From Faecalicatena contorta (lineage in GTDB: Bacteria; Bacillota; Clostridia; Lachnospirales; Lachnospiraceae), in the NCBI RefSeq assembly GCF_021531895.1, contig NZ_JAFBIX010000027.1, forward strand, positions 1 through 34,050: 34,050 nt of DNA, read 5' to 3'. Numbering within the stretch: the stretch's first letter is position 1; the number at the start of each line of letters is the position of its first letter. A program made the position numbers and the translations under genes. A model generated the notes under the pieces. It had not been told where the DNA came from and made no database searches. It worked only from the letters and a program-made list of their open reading frames with translations. Positions 7,060-16,102 of this stretch are shown piece by piece.

Positions 7060-8682
7060 TTATCTACCTCCTACATACTTGTGTACGGTTGCCTTTACAG
7101 CGCCAGGTCCGGCAATCATCTCACGGAACATGGTCTCGATCTTTTCTCCCAGACCAGTCTGGTAAATGTCAGTAAAGAATATACGCTCATTCGAGAGGAT
7201 CGGCTTAAGCTGATCTGTACATGTCTCCGGCTGTCCCACTACAATGTCCCCTAACTGTTCCTGAATCTCCTCATTCATAGGATCTGGAGCAAGCTCGTAG
7301 CTCTTTCCCTCATCATCTACCGCCAGCATGTACCTGAGCCATCCGGCAATTCCGAGCGGAATAGCAGTCAGACGTGAAGCATCTCCGTATTTTTCTACAT
7401 ATGCTTTGATCGTCTCTCCAAAACGGATTCCTACCATCTGAGACACATCTACGGCAAGACGAAGGTTCGTATCTCCCAGATATTCATTCGGAAACCGGTC
7501 ATTGAAAAGCTCATCTACAAATTCCTGCGGAGAGAGGATGCCCGGATCCGGTACTACTGGAAGTCCTTCATCATAAGCTACCATGCGGGCCATCTTCATC
7601 ATATCTTCATCTGTATTCAACATATGTGCAAACAGATCATATCCCAACGTCACTCCAAGAGGACCTGTAGCAGAATGTACCGGATTCAGACATACCGTTA
7701 CTTTCATACGCTCAGACAGATTCACCGTCTCTCTGTCAGCCATATATACGCCAAAGCCCTTTTCCAGAGCAGGACGTCCATTCGGGAAACTATCCTCGAT
7801 CACAAGATACTGCGGCTTTTCCGCATTGACGAACGGTGCAATATAGGTCTTCTTCCCGGTGATGACCGGCTGCATATCCTCCACGCCCAGATTATCAAGG
7901 TCTTCGGCGATCTGTTCGCTCGGTCTTGGTGTGATCTTATCAATCATCGTCCATGGAAAAGCAACAATCTTCTCGTCACTTACATAGGAAGCGAAGCCAT
8001 CATCTACGAATCCTGCTTTCTGCCACTCCTCAGTCATAGTAAGCACAGACTCGCGCAGTTTCGAACCGTTCTGAGAGCAGTTATCCATAGATACAAGTGC
8101 CAGAGGATATCTCCCTGCCTTATACCGCTCATAGAGCATGGCCGTCAGCACTGCCATCGCTCCGACTGATCGATCCGGGCCATTCTGTATATCAGATTCT
8201 ACAAAAGGAAACCATGTCCCGTCTGCTTTCTGCAGGGCGTAACCCTTCTCTGTGATCGTAAAAGAGACAAGCTGCAGTGACGGGCTTGTAAAGATCTCCT
8301 TAAGCCTGCTCCACTGTGCCTGGTCGGATGACTGCGCCTTCACTGCTTCTGCCAGAGATCCTAATACCTTGTACTCTCTTGTCCCGTCCCCATGCAGTAT
8401 CACGCTCAGTCCCAGATTGTCAAAAGGCTCGTAGATCTTATCTACCACGTCATAGTCAAACGTCTCCACACAGGTAAGCCCTCTGTCAAGCACCCCCTCC
8501 TCCAGAAGCCCGTCTGCGATGCCGCCGATAAAGATACGAAAAATATTGCCGATTCCAAAATGTACCCATCCCGGTTCTTTTTCTGCCTTTTCCGCGGCAG
8601 CTTCCACATCATACCCCGGAAGTGTGATTCCAGCCTTTTCCCACGGCTCACGATCTTTGATTCCATTGATTGTTAACTTCAT
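7060..8682 (-). CDS. uxuB: D-fructuronate reductase (mannitol dehydrogenase family)
   Basis: A 540-residue polyol-specific long-chain dehydrogenase. N-terminal NAD-binding segment VHFGIGNIFRIF at 40-51; catalytic K-x5-N-x2-H at Lys327, Asn333 and His336 (in KVTVCLNPVH). This length is usual for Firmicutes UxuB-type D-mannonate oxidoreductases and longer than mannitol dehydrogenases. UxuB reduces D-fructuronate to D-mannonate with NADH in glucuronate breakdown. The start ATG at 8682 has GGAGG 7 nt upstream. It is the first gene of a minus-strand operon with gntP and is divergent from a ROK regulator. uxuA and kdgA are not in the window, so another polyol or sugar-acid substrate remains possible. 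Confidence 0.8.
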   Translation of the reverse strand: MKLTINGIKDREPWEKAGITLPGYDVEAAAEKAEKEPGWVHFGIGNIFRIFIGGIADGLLEEGVLDRGLTCVETFDYDVVDKIYEPFDNLGLSVILHGDGTREYKVLGSLAEAVKAQSSDQAQWSRLKEIFTSPSLQLVSFTITEKGYALQKADGTWFPFVESDIQNGPDRSVGAMAVLTAMLYERYKAGRYPLALVSMDNCSQNGSKLRESVLTMTEEWQKAGFVDDGFASYVSDEKIVAFPWTMIDKITPRPSEQIAEDLDNLGVEDMQPVITGKKTYIAPFVNAEKPQYLVIEDSFPNGRPALEKGFGVYMADRETVNLSERMKVTVCLNPVHSATGPLGVTLGYDLFAHMLNTDEDMMKMARMVAYDEGLPVVPDPGILSPQEFVDELFNDRFPNEYLGDTNLRLAVDVSQMVGIRFGETIKAYVEKYGDASRLTAIPLGIAGWLRYMLAVDDEGKSYELAPDPMNEEIQEQLGDIVVGQPETCTDQLKPILSNERIFFTDIYQTGLGEKIETMFREMIAGPGAVKATVHKYVGGR

Positions 8683-8967
8683 GCTACTTCCTCCGTTTTT
8701 CTTTTAATTTATACTTACGTTTATATCTAAGTTGTAAGTATAGTATATAACTTACTTCCTAATAAATCTATTGACAGAAGTCACAACTTTTAATCTCCCA
8801 TTCTGGTCATTTTCACAGTCGTTTTTACTTTTTTCTTTTTTATTGAAATTTTATTGCCCTTATTATAGAATAAATCTAAGTCTTAATTCTAAGACAAATG
8901 TATCGTAACCTAATGCTTCGCATGAGCGCGCTCCGCGCGATAAGATATACTCTCCAGGAGAATGATC
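8683..8967. promoter_or_regulatory. Divergent control region between uxuB and ROK regulator
   Basis: AT-rich 285 bp with three inverted repeats. TATACTTAC at 8710-8718 pairs with GTAAGTATA at 8734-8742 (perfect 9 bp, 15-nt spacer). GTAAGT at 8734 also pairs with ACTTAC at 8750-8755. GTCTTA at 8880-8885 pairs with TAAGAC at 8890-8895. They share the core TAAGT/TAAGAC and are good candidates for ROK operators on both flanks (inference). A TTGAAA at 8843 with TATAGA 15 nt on is a weak regulator promoter. Confidence 0.5.
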
Positions 8968-10101
8968 ATGAGTGATAAAGGATTAACCGCAATTAATTTA
9001 AAACAAATAAATAAATCTAAGGTCTATCAATATATCTATAAGAAAAAGGTAGTCTCCAAGCTGCAGATCGTCCAGGATCTGCAGATGGGCTTATCTACGG
9101 TCAGTCAGAACTTAAATGTATTAGAAGAGGAGGGTCTGATCGAACGAAATGGATACTTTGATTCCACCGGCGGAAGAAAGGCCCATGCGATCCGTATCGT
9201 CCCGCTTTTTCGAATCTCCATCGGCATCGGTATTCTAAAGGATATGTTCCACATTACCGCGATCGATCTATATGGCAATACTATTCATACCGATACGATC
9301 ACACTTCCATATTCCAACACTGCCGCCTATTATGAGCAGATTACTGATGAGATCAAAAGATTTATTGCAGAGAATCACTATGAGGAGGCATGTATCCTTG
9401 GAATTGCCATTGCGACTCAGGGAATTACTTCTTCGGATAATACGGCTATAACCTATGGAGCTATTATGAATAATACTGGAATGAACCTGGAAGATTTCTC
9501 CTTATATCTTCCGTATCCTTGCCATCTGGAGCATGATTCCAAGGCTGCCGCCAATCTGGAGCTGTGGAATCATCCGTCCCTGGACAGTGCGGTGATCGTG
9601 CTGCTCAACAGTAATCTGGGCGGGGCAATTATCACCAATCGTCAGATCCACCAGGGTACTACTATGCATAGCGGCACTATTGAACATATGTGTATCAATC
9701 CTGACGGACCGCTCTGCTACTGTGGAAACCGCGGTTGTCTGGAGACCTACTGTTCCGCTGACTCTCTGGAGCATGCTGCTTCCATGCCTGCAAAAGAATT
9801 GTTTCCTCTCTTAAGAGAGAAAAAATCTCCCCATCTTATGCAAATCTGGGAAGATTATCTGAAGCATCTGGCATTTGCAATGAAGAATCTCAATATGATA
9901 GTCGACGCACCTATCATCATCAGCGGATATCTGGCTCCTTACTTTACAGCGGAGGATATTGACTATCTGCTGAAGCACATCAATTCTGTCTCGCCGTTCC
10001 GACTAAAAAAGGAACATCTATTGGTCGGCGTACATGGGCAATATACTCCCGCGATCGGCGCCGCACTGTTCTATGTGGAGCAATTTATCCAGTCTATATA
10101 A
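8968..10101 (+). CDS. ROK-family transcriptional repressor (XylR/NagC type)
   Basis: About 377 residues. The N-terminal winged helix (SKLQIVQDLQMGLSTVSQNL, wing ERNGYFDSTGGRK) is followed by a ROK sugar-kinase-like domain. The zinc motif CYCGNRGCLETYC is present, but the ATP-phosphate DxGxT motif of true kinases is absent, so this is a regulator. The start is placed at the third codon of the open frame (ATG 8968) because AGGAG lies 7 nt before it; the ATG at 8962 is only 1 nt from it. It is divergent from uxuB-gntP and probably represses them, released by a sugar or sugar-acid ligand (inference). It is one of few intact genes in the first 12 kb. Confidence 0.85.
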   Translation: MSDKGLTAINLKQINKSKVYQYIYKKKVVSKLQIVQDLQMGLSTVSQNLNVLEEEGLIERNGYFDSTGGRKAHAIRIVPLFRISIGIGILKDMFHITAIDLYGNTIHTDTITLPYSNTAAYYEQITDEIKRFIAENHYEEACILGIAIATQGITSSDNTAITYGAIMNNTGMNLEDFSLYLPYPCHLEHDSKAAANLELWNHPSLDSAVIVLLNSNLGGAIITNRQIHQGTTMHSGTIEHMCINPDGPLCYCGNRGCLETYCSADSLEHAASMPAKELFPLLREKKSPHLMQIWEDYLKHLAFAMKNLNMIVDAPIIISGYLAPYFTAEDIDYLLKHINSVSPFRLKKEHLLVGVHGQYTPAIGAALFYVEQFIQSI

Positions 10102-10142
10102 TAACCTTTTGGGGATATATACTATCGGATAATGTAATCATC

Positions 10143-10197
10143 AGCAGTAATAAACAGACGGAGGTAGTCCCTGACTGTCTCCGTCTGTCTCACTGCT
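10143..10197. terminator. Long hairpin between convergent genes
   Basis: ACAGACGGAG (10154-10163) pairs perfectly with CTCCGTCTGT (10179-10188), and AGCAGT / ACTGCT extend the stem outward. It sits between the ROK stop and the convergent second GarR gene, where a bidirectional terminator is expected, but no T-run follows on either strand. Confidence 0.5.
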
Positions 10198-10233
10198 CAT
10201 GCTTGTTTTGCAAAATATCCGGTAATTTATCGC

Positions 10234-11097
10234 TTACTTCTCATAATACTTTATTAATGCCTGCGTTCCCAGATCACCATAACCTTCCGACTCCAGCTGC
10301 TCATAATTGGAGAGAACCTGCTCTAACATATTCAGGCTCAGGCCGCTCTGTACTGCCTCCTCAGATGCAAGCTTCATGTCCTTTATAAAGTGCTTCATAA
10401 AGAATCCCGGCGCGTAATCTCCTGCAAGGATCTTCGGTGCGAAGATATCAAGCAGCTTGCTTCCTGCCGTCCCTGTAGATACAGAATTAAGGATTGTCTG
10501 CAGATCAAGCCCCTTTGCCTTCGCATAGGACAGAGCCTCGCACACACCTGATAATGCCCCTGCGATCATGATCTGGTTGGCAAGTTTGGCGTGCTGTCCA
10601 CACCCTGCTTTCCCCTGATAATTGATGTTCGTTCACATAGCTTCAAAGAGAATCCTGCATGTCTCGTAGTCTTCTCTTTCTCCGCCCACGAGAATTGACA
10701 GTGTTCCTGCCTTCGCTCCGGTATCTCCGCCAGTCACAGGAGCATCCATCACATGGAATCCCTGTTTCGTTCCCTCTATATAAAGCTTCTCTGCCAGTGC
10801 CGGGCTTGTGGTCGTCATATCAATCAAGTAAGCGCCTGCCTTCGCACTCTCCATAATGTTGCAGGCACCAAAATAGACCTCTTCTACGTCCTTCAGGAAT
10901 CCGACGATCGTTATCACCGCCTCGCAGTCTCTCACACAGTCTGCGATTAATTCGTGATAGATCGCCCCTTCACTGATGACATCCTCTGCCTTTGCTTTTG
11001 TACGGACATAGATATGCAGTTCAAATCCCGCCTTCATCAGATTGCGTACCATAGACTTTCCCATAATCCCCACACCGATAAATCCTATTTTTTTCAT
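10234..11097 (-). pseudogene. Second GarR/3-hydroxyisobutyrate dehydrogenase-family gene with in-frame TGA
   Basis: A frame of 288 codons with GFIGVGIMGKSMVRNL at the N-terminus, DAPVTGGDTGAKAGTLS in the middle and HAKLANQIM with the catalytic lysine. An in-frame TGA at about 10633-10635 follows FEAM; the next codons (TNINYQGKAGCGQ) continue the family sequence. The expected residue is Gly, so GGA to TGA is a one-base change. The start ATG at 11097 is preceded by GGAGG. It lies 138 bp downstream of the second DSD1 copy, mirroring the garR/DSD1 pair at the left end but in the opposite gene order. It is clearly a paralogue rather than a recent duplicate. Confidence 0.85.
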
Positions 11098-11235
11098 AAT
11101 CCTTCCTCCTACTTGTATAAGATATAAACTCCTAACTTTTGACTGACAAGCTATAATACAACAAAAGCCAGACGCTTGCTGACTTTTGTATGTTAACTCT
11201 ATGGCGGATAAAAGTGATTAACTCTGCGGAAACAA

Positions 11236-12162
11236 TTATCTTGATTTGCCGTGGCTTGTGATCGGCACCTTGTCGATGACCTTACCGTCACGCACCATGT
11301 AGAGGAAACGATTCTGATTCATACAAGTACAGCAGTGACCTGGAATCAACTTAAGCTTCTCGCCTAACGGCTTATCTACATACTCGTTGCTAACCTTTGT
11401 ATGTTCTTCAGAACAGTTCACCGGGGCATTCTCATAGCCGTAGAATACAGGATTCTGCTGGTCAACAGAAGCGCTCTTTCTTCCGGCATCTGTAATCGTC
11501 TGGTCATTGCCTTTGCTGATTACAGTTGTCAAGATGAACAGTGAATTCTTGAACTCCAGATTTAACTTACCGTATGCTACGTCCATGAACACATAGCTTC
11601 CTGCCTGAATCTCTGTATATGGTGTACCTTTCTTGCGGTTTCCGATCGTTCCGGTACTGGAACCGCTGACTTCATTTACCTGAATGCCATTCTCAGTCAG
11701 ATAATTTCTGGCTTCCCACAGACGCGCTTCAATCTTATTACTTTCATCTTCCCGCTTCTGCGCATCTTCCTCGTGTGACAGATGACCTGCATAAGCCTGA
11801 ATTCCTTCGAATACCAGATGCTCACAGGCATCAATCTCCTTAGCAAGCTCAAGCAGCTCTTCTTTTGTCTGTACTCCACATCTCTTCATGCCAATCTCAT
11901 ACTCTACCAGTACGTAGATTGTAGACCCCTGAAGCGCCGCAGCCGCCTCCAGGTCCTTCACATTCTTAGACTGATCTACCGCCACACCTAACTTACAACA
12001 CTTCGCCAGGGATGCCACTCTTGCGATCTTCTCCGGCTCTGTCACCTGATTGGCAATCAGAACATCCTCTACGCCTGCCTCGATCAGATCCTGCGCCTCG
12101 CTTACCTTCGCACAGGTAATACCTTTTGCACCTTTCTTAAGCTGCTCGTGCACGATTGCCAT
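11236..12162 (-). pseudogene. DSD1/D-threonine aldolase-family PLP enzyme, lacking its N-terminus
   Basis: The open frame gives 308 residues from an ATG created at the junction (12162). It contains the rest of the TIM-barrel domain (LGVAVDQSKNVKDLEAAA, YEIGMKRCGV) and the C-terminal beta domain with metal-ligand motif GHCCTCMNQ. Alignment with the fragment at 57-253 shows that the first 46 residues are absent, including RPHYKSNK with the PLP lysine, so the product cannot be active. Immediately beyond 12161 the DNA is the tail of an IS1634-like transposase on the other strand. No ribosome site precedes the ATG. Without the deletion it would be an aldolase or dehydratase for a D-beta-hydroxy amino acid. 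Confidence 0.85.
12105..12161. repeat. 57-bp direct repeat, right copy (within second DSD1 copy)
   Basis: Partner of 61-117 in the same orientation, about 88 percent identical, ending exactly where the transposase remnant begins. Confidence 0.8.
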
Positions 12163-12320
12163 GTTTCATTGCACTTATCATTTATAAGTACCTTGAGAAA
12201 AAGCTAGACGATAAATATACAATAAATCAGATACTTCCGGCTTTGCAGGAAATGGATTTTGTAAAACACACCGGAAAAGGCTATCAACCTCTCCATATAA
12301 TCAAGTGTTTTTTTCAATAA
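12162..12320 (+). mobile_element. C-terminal remnant of an IS1634-like transposase
   Basis: The plus-strand frame reads CFIALIIYKYLEKKLDDKYT, then INQILPALQEMDF and HTGKGYQPLHIIKCFFQ, stop at 12318-12320. This pattern (a CFIxLxxYxxLEKKL helix, then a short MxF..GxGYxP segment) is characteristic of IS1634/IS4-superfamily transposase C-termini. The catalytic DDE region is absent, so only about 52 residues remain. Its 5' end abuts the truncated DSD1 gene at 12161/12162, so the element and that gene were cut at the same point. Confidence 0.7.
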
Positions 12321-12329
12321 ATTCAATAC

Positions 12330-12718
12330 TTTTTGATACCTGCCAATGAATGGAACTAAGGTTATGGAGTGATCTTTACCTCATACAGGGCAGATATATA
12401 GTAATAATGGGTACACCAAATAAAACGTCATCACTATTCGTTCTAAATGGCCTCGATGTATACCCATCCCTATATGGCAGCTCACCTCTCATGTCCAACA
12501 GGATCATCCTCCTTACGGCGGGTCCTCACTTCCTTCGTTCTGCCTGTCCATAACCAGGGTGCCAGCTTAGCTATTCATCAGGGTCATGCCCTCTGGAGAA
12601 GATTCCCGCCGGCTACCAGCTCATTCTTTGTACTTTCATTACTGATCCAAACACTCCTATTACAGCACCTTTCGGCGGACGCTTCCTGCAATTCTTATGG
12701 TTGTTTCATTTTCTGGAA
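12330..12718 (-). ncRNA. IS110 element downstream flank, candidate structured RNA
   Basis: About 390 bp downstream of the transposase gene, with higher G+C than its surroundings and no protein-like frame. A long non-coding segment after the transposase is typical of the IS1111 branch of IS110 elements, in which that end encodes the guide (bridge) RNA. The boundaries and fold are not established by eye; position and composition are the only evidence. Confidence 0.35.
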
Positions 12719-14007
12719 CTATGCAGCTTTTTGCTGTGTTCCCGGACGCTTGATATCTCCAAGCATCTTTGATGCGTCATAGCGGATACCTTTTGTAAGA
12801 ATTACATGGAATACTCTTATCAGCTTACAAGCTACCGCTATCAGTGACTGCATCTTTTTTAATGGATTCTTTTCTCTGGTAGTATAATACCTGTGGATTT
12901 CTTTAAATTCTTCATTCTTACCCACTACTGATATGGCCGCTTCGAAAAGAAGATACCTGAGACGCTTACGGCCTCTTTTACTTATCTTTGTCTTTCCGTT
13001 GTGCTTACCAGAACTATCTGCCACCAGTTCCAATCCTGCCAGTTTCTGAAGTTCTTTCGTGTTATCGAAGCGCGTGATATCACCAACCTCTGCTATGAAA
13101 CCAGCTACAGTTGTTATTCCTATGCCTTTTATTTCAAGCAGCTTATCTACATACTTGATCTGATGGCACAGTTCTTTTATCAGGTCATTGACCCGTTCAA
13201 GACGTTTTGTCTGAAGTTCATAATCTTCGATTAGATCCTGAATCTCCATTCTGGCTTCTGTAAGGCCTGTCTTTAATCCGATGCTCCTCATTGCTGCATT
13301 CAGAATCAACATAGCCTTCTTATACCCATTTCCACGGAGTTTAGCATCTTTCCATATCTTTATGATGCCTTCTACTCCAAGTCTTACTATTTCCTCAGGA
13401 GTTGGTGCCTGTTTTAATACTAACAGTCCTCCCTTTGCATCTATGTGTGTATATATTCCCTTATATTCCGGAAAGTACACTGCAATCCATTTCTGCAGAC
13501 GATTCTTTGCTCTGGTTTGTTCTTCCACAAGGACAAACCTACGATTTGAAGCATTCCGCAGTTCTGCATACACACCCGTTGGCATGTATGAGTAAAAATA
13601 TCTTCCATCTTTTACCAATCCTGCAATAATTCGAGGATCTTTCTGTCATTTTTAGATGGGCTGTTGTCATCTAACTCCTTGGTCTTATGCACATGGTGTG
13701 GATTTACCATTACAAACTTTATATCCTTTTCCCCCATGAACTGCCCAAGATCAAACCAGTAGTGACCTGTTGGTTCAATTCCTACCATTGCCTCTTCAAG
13801 TTTATTTTCCTGCATCAGCTCCACAATAGTGTTATAAAAGCTGTTGAATCCCTCCATAGAGTTTGAAAACGGTACAGGCTTTCTGGTAAGTTCAATACCT
13901 CTCCAGTTAAAAGCTCTAAAATAATGCTTTTCACTGCCAACATCAATACCAACGATCATTGTTGTTTCTTTTACTTGCCCAATCTTCTTATTTTGTGTAG
14001 AATTCAT
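12719..14007 (-). mobile_element. IS110-family transposase, frameshifted
   Basis: The first frame (14007 to 13612) carries the RuvC-like DEDD domain: MIVGIDVGSEKHYFRAF, VGIEPTGHYWFDLG, and VNPHHVHKTKELDDNSPSKNDRK. The second frame (to 12719) continues with VKDGRYFYSYMPTGVYAELR and the Tnp_20 domain, IKGIGITTVAGFIAEVGDI and the serine region ADSSGKHNGKTKISKRG. The two join if one A is restored in the AAA run (TTT at 13640-13642 on the plus strand), giving the family DRKDPRIIAGLVKDGRY. Total about 430 codons, normal for IS110/IS1111. The start ATG at 14007 follows AAGG. The cause is either an inactivating 1-nt deletion, programmed frameshifting, or a homopolymer error. IS110 enzymes recombine DNA guided by an RNA encoded in the element's non-coding end. 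Confidence 0.9.
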
Positions 14008-14010
14008 TTG

Positions 14011-14080
14011 TAGATACCTTCCTTACTCTGTTCATTTGCTAACTGGCCGGTCAGCAATGACAGTTTAACTTAGGTATCTA
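14011..14080 (-). ncRNA. Stem-loop upstream of the IS110 transposase
   Basis: TAGATACCT (14011-14019) and AGGTATCTA (14072-14080) are perfect 9-bp inverted repeats. Inside are AACTG/CAGTT and a CTGGCC/GGTCAG hairpin. The inner arm next to the gene includes its ribosome-binding AAGG. This is either part of the left-end structured RNA of the IS110 element or a translation-blocking hairpin for the transposase. Confidence 0.45.
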
Positions 14081-14433
14081 TTTTTGTAAAATCATTTACT
14101 CTCTACACTTTGAATTATACAGGAAGCTATTTATACACGAACAGAGTTAACAGATGATCTGCATGATGCCTTTGGATTCTGCACATCAAAACAGATAATA
14201 CCAACAAAGAAAATGAGAAATATTTGCTCACAGACAAAAAACAGAAAAAGTAACGTGTAAGCGTCAAGTAACAAAAAGTCCCGCAAAGCGCATAAACAGT
14301 GCCTTGTGAGACTTTTTTTAATAAAATCGTGTCAAAAACCGGATTTTTATTGAGGAATTCCAAATTGCTATTTTCTATATATTATACTATTTATAGGCAT
14401 TTTCTATATATTTATATATTATACTAGATATTC
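14081..14433. other. Non-coding stretch with a terminator-like hairpin
   Basis: No gene seen. It should contain the outer end of the IS110 element, whose exact boundary I could not place. An imperfect hairpin at 14273-14319 (AAAAAGTC arm against GACTTTTT) has T-runs on both strands and could act as a terminator either way. The rest is AT-rich. Confidence 0.5.
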
Positions 14434-14468
14434 AAAAGCAGCCATGAGATTCTCACGACTGCTTTTTT
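14434..14468 (-). terminator. Terminator after pgi
   Basis: A 16-bp stem with G-T wobbles (14434-14449 against 14451-14466), 18 bp after the pgi stop. Four T follow on the minus strand and six on the plus strand, so it may work both ways. Confidence 0.75.
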
Positions 14469-14483
14469 GCAAATCATAATCTG

Positions 14484-16064
14484 TTAGATATTCAGCAAAT
14501 CACTGTATACCTTCAGTGCTCCGTCTGTTTCATGAGCAAGTACACGCTTAGCTAATACTTTTCCAAGCTGAACACCTTCCTGGTCAAAGCTGTTCAGATT
14601 CCATACGAATCCCTGGAACATGACTTTATTCTCAAAGTGTGAAAGCAGCGCACCCAATGATTTTGGATTCAGCTGTTCTCCAATAATAATACTTGACGGA
14701 CGTCCACCTTCGAACTTTTTATTACGATTCTCATCATCTTTTCCACACGCAAATGCTACAATCTGTGCAGCTACATTTGCACATAATTTCTGCTGGCTTG
14801 TACTATCCTGAATCACAACATCAGTACCCATCTGATTGCTCTTAAATCCAACGAACTGGAGTGGCACAATATCCGTTCCCTGATGAAGGAGCTGATAGAA
14901 AGAGTGCTGTCCGTTTGTTCCCGGTTCTCCAAAGATAACTGGACCTGTCGGATAAGCTACTGGTTCTCCAAAACGGTTCACAGATTTACCATTGGACTCC
15001 ATATCCAGCTGCTGCAAATGTGCCGGGAAGCGGCTGAGTGCCTGAGAATATGGAAGGACTGCCGTATTCTGATATCCAAGTACATTGCGCTCATACACAC
15101 CGATCAATGCATCCAACATCGCCGGGTTCTCCAGCAATTCTTTATTCTTGGCAAGCTCATCTTCCTCAGTTGCACCATCCAGGAACTGAGCAAATACTTC
15201 TGGTCCAAATGCCAGGGACAATACAGCTCCGCCAACTGCAGATGTTGAAGAATAACGTCCGCCAATATAATCATCCATAAAGAATGCAGCAAGATAATCA
15301 TCACTCTTTGCAAGCGGAGAAGTCTCACTTGTAACCGCGATCATATGCTTGGATGCATCCAGTCCAGCTTTTGCAAGCGCATCTTTTACAAAGGACTCAT
15401 TGGTCAATGTCTCAAGTGTTGTACCTGATTTGGACACAAGTACGAAGATAGAATGAGCGATGTCAATATTACTTAGAACACCTGCTGCATCATCTGGGTC
15501 AACATTACTGATAAACTGAGCTTTCATCTTCAATGTATCATTTACCTTCGCCCAATTCTCAAGAGCCAGATACATTGCACGAGGGCCAAGATCACTTCCG
15601 CCGATTCCGATCTGTACAACCGTTGTAAATTTCTCTCCGGCTGCATTCGTAATCTCTCCGGCATGTACTTTATTCGCAAATTCCGCAATCTTTGTCTGCT
15701 GTCCTACATAAAAGTCTCGTTTATTCACGCCGTCAGCCATAACGTCCTCTCCCAGCTGTCCACGGGTCAGCTGATGAAGTACCAGACGCTTCTCTCCAGT
15801 ATTGATCACCTCACCATTGTAAAGTGCCTCATATTTTTCTGTAAGCTGAGCCTCCTCTGCCAATTTCGCAAGTACTTCCAATACAGCATCATCCACCTGC
15901 TTCGCACCATAGTTAAAAGCAAGGCCTTCTGCCATTGGTACGCTGTATTTCTTCACACGCTCTGCACCATTTTCTCCCGCCATAACTTCAGCAAGATTCA
16001 CACGCTTCGCATCCAAAAGCTCCTGAAAAGAAGCCAGTTTATCTAAGTTATTCCAAGTAATCAT
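14484..16064 (-). CDS. pgi: Glucose-6-phosphate isomerase
   Basis: 526 residues, intact. Seen: GQLGEDVMADGVNKRDFYVGQ, the phosphate-binding GIGGSDLGPRAMYLAL, SKSGTTLETLTN, the PGI signature GRYSSTSAVGG, GTNGQHSFYQLLHQG and KSLGALLSHFENK near the C-terminus. It interconverts glucose-6-phosphate and fructose-6-phosphate in cytoplasmic glycolysis. The start ATG at 16064 has GAGGAGG 8 nt upstream. It is transcribed alone from a good promoter and ends at a strong hairpin. It is a core gene stranded between an IS110 element and a toxin-like module, so the surroundings rather than pgi have been rearranged. Confidence 0.97.
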   Translation of the reverse strand: MITWNNLDKLASFQELLDAKRVNLAEVMAGENGAERVKKYSVPMAEGLAFNYGAKQVDDAVLEVLAKLAEEAQLTEKYEALYNGEVINTGEKRLVLHQLTRGQLGEDVMADGVNKRDFYVGQQTKIAEFANKVHAGEITNAAGEKFTTVVQIGIGGSDLGPRAMYLALENWAKVNDTLKMKAQFISNVDPDDAAGVLSNIDIAHSIFVLVSKSGTTLETLTNESFVKDALAKAGLDASKHMIAVTSETSPLAKSDDYLAAFFMDDYIGGRYSSTSAVGGAVLSLAFGPEVFAQFLDGATEEDELAKNKELLENPAMLDALIGVYERNVLGYQNTAVLPYSQALSRFPAHLQQLDMESNGKSVNRFGEPVAYPTGPVIFGEPGTNGQHSFYQLLHQGTDIVPLQFVGFKSNQMGTDVVIQDSTSQQKLCANVAAQIVAFACGKDDENRNKKFEGGRPSSIIIGEQLNPKSLGALLSHFENKVMFQGFVWNLNSFDQEGVQLGKVLAKRVLAHETDGALKVYSDLLNI

Positions 16065-16102
16065 TGCAGTTTCCTCCTCATTGCTAATACATTCTATTAA
16101 AA

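Noticed and set aside
12183-12198. Apparent similarity between DSD1 codons 40-45 and sequence beyond 12162
   Set aside because: A short AT-rich match (TATAAAT, TAAGTGC) requires indels, while the plus-strand transposase reading explains this stretch fully.
14273-14319. Hairpin as the terminator of a specific gene
   Set aside because: No gene ends next to it after the pgi terminator; kept only as a note in the intergenic entry.
14127-14363. 78-residue frame between IS110 and pgi
   Set aside because: It runs through a terminator-like hairpin in AT-rich DNA; the composition is not protein-like.
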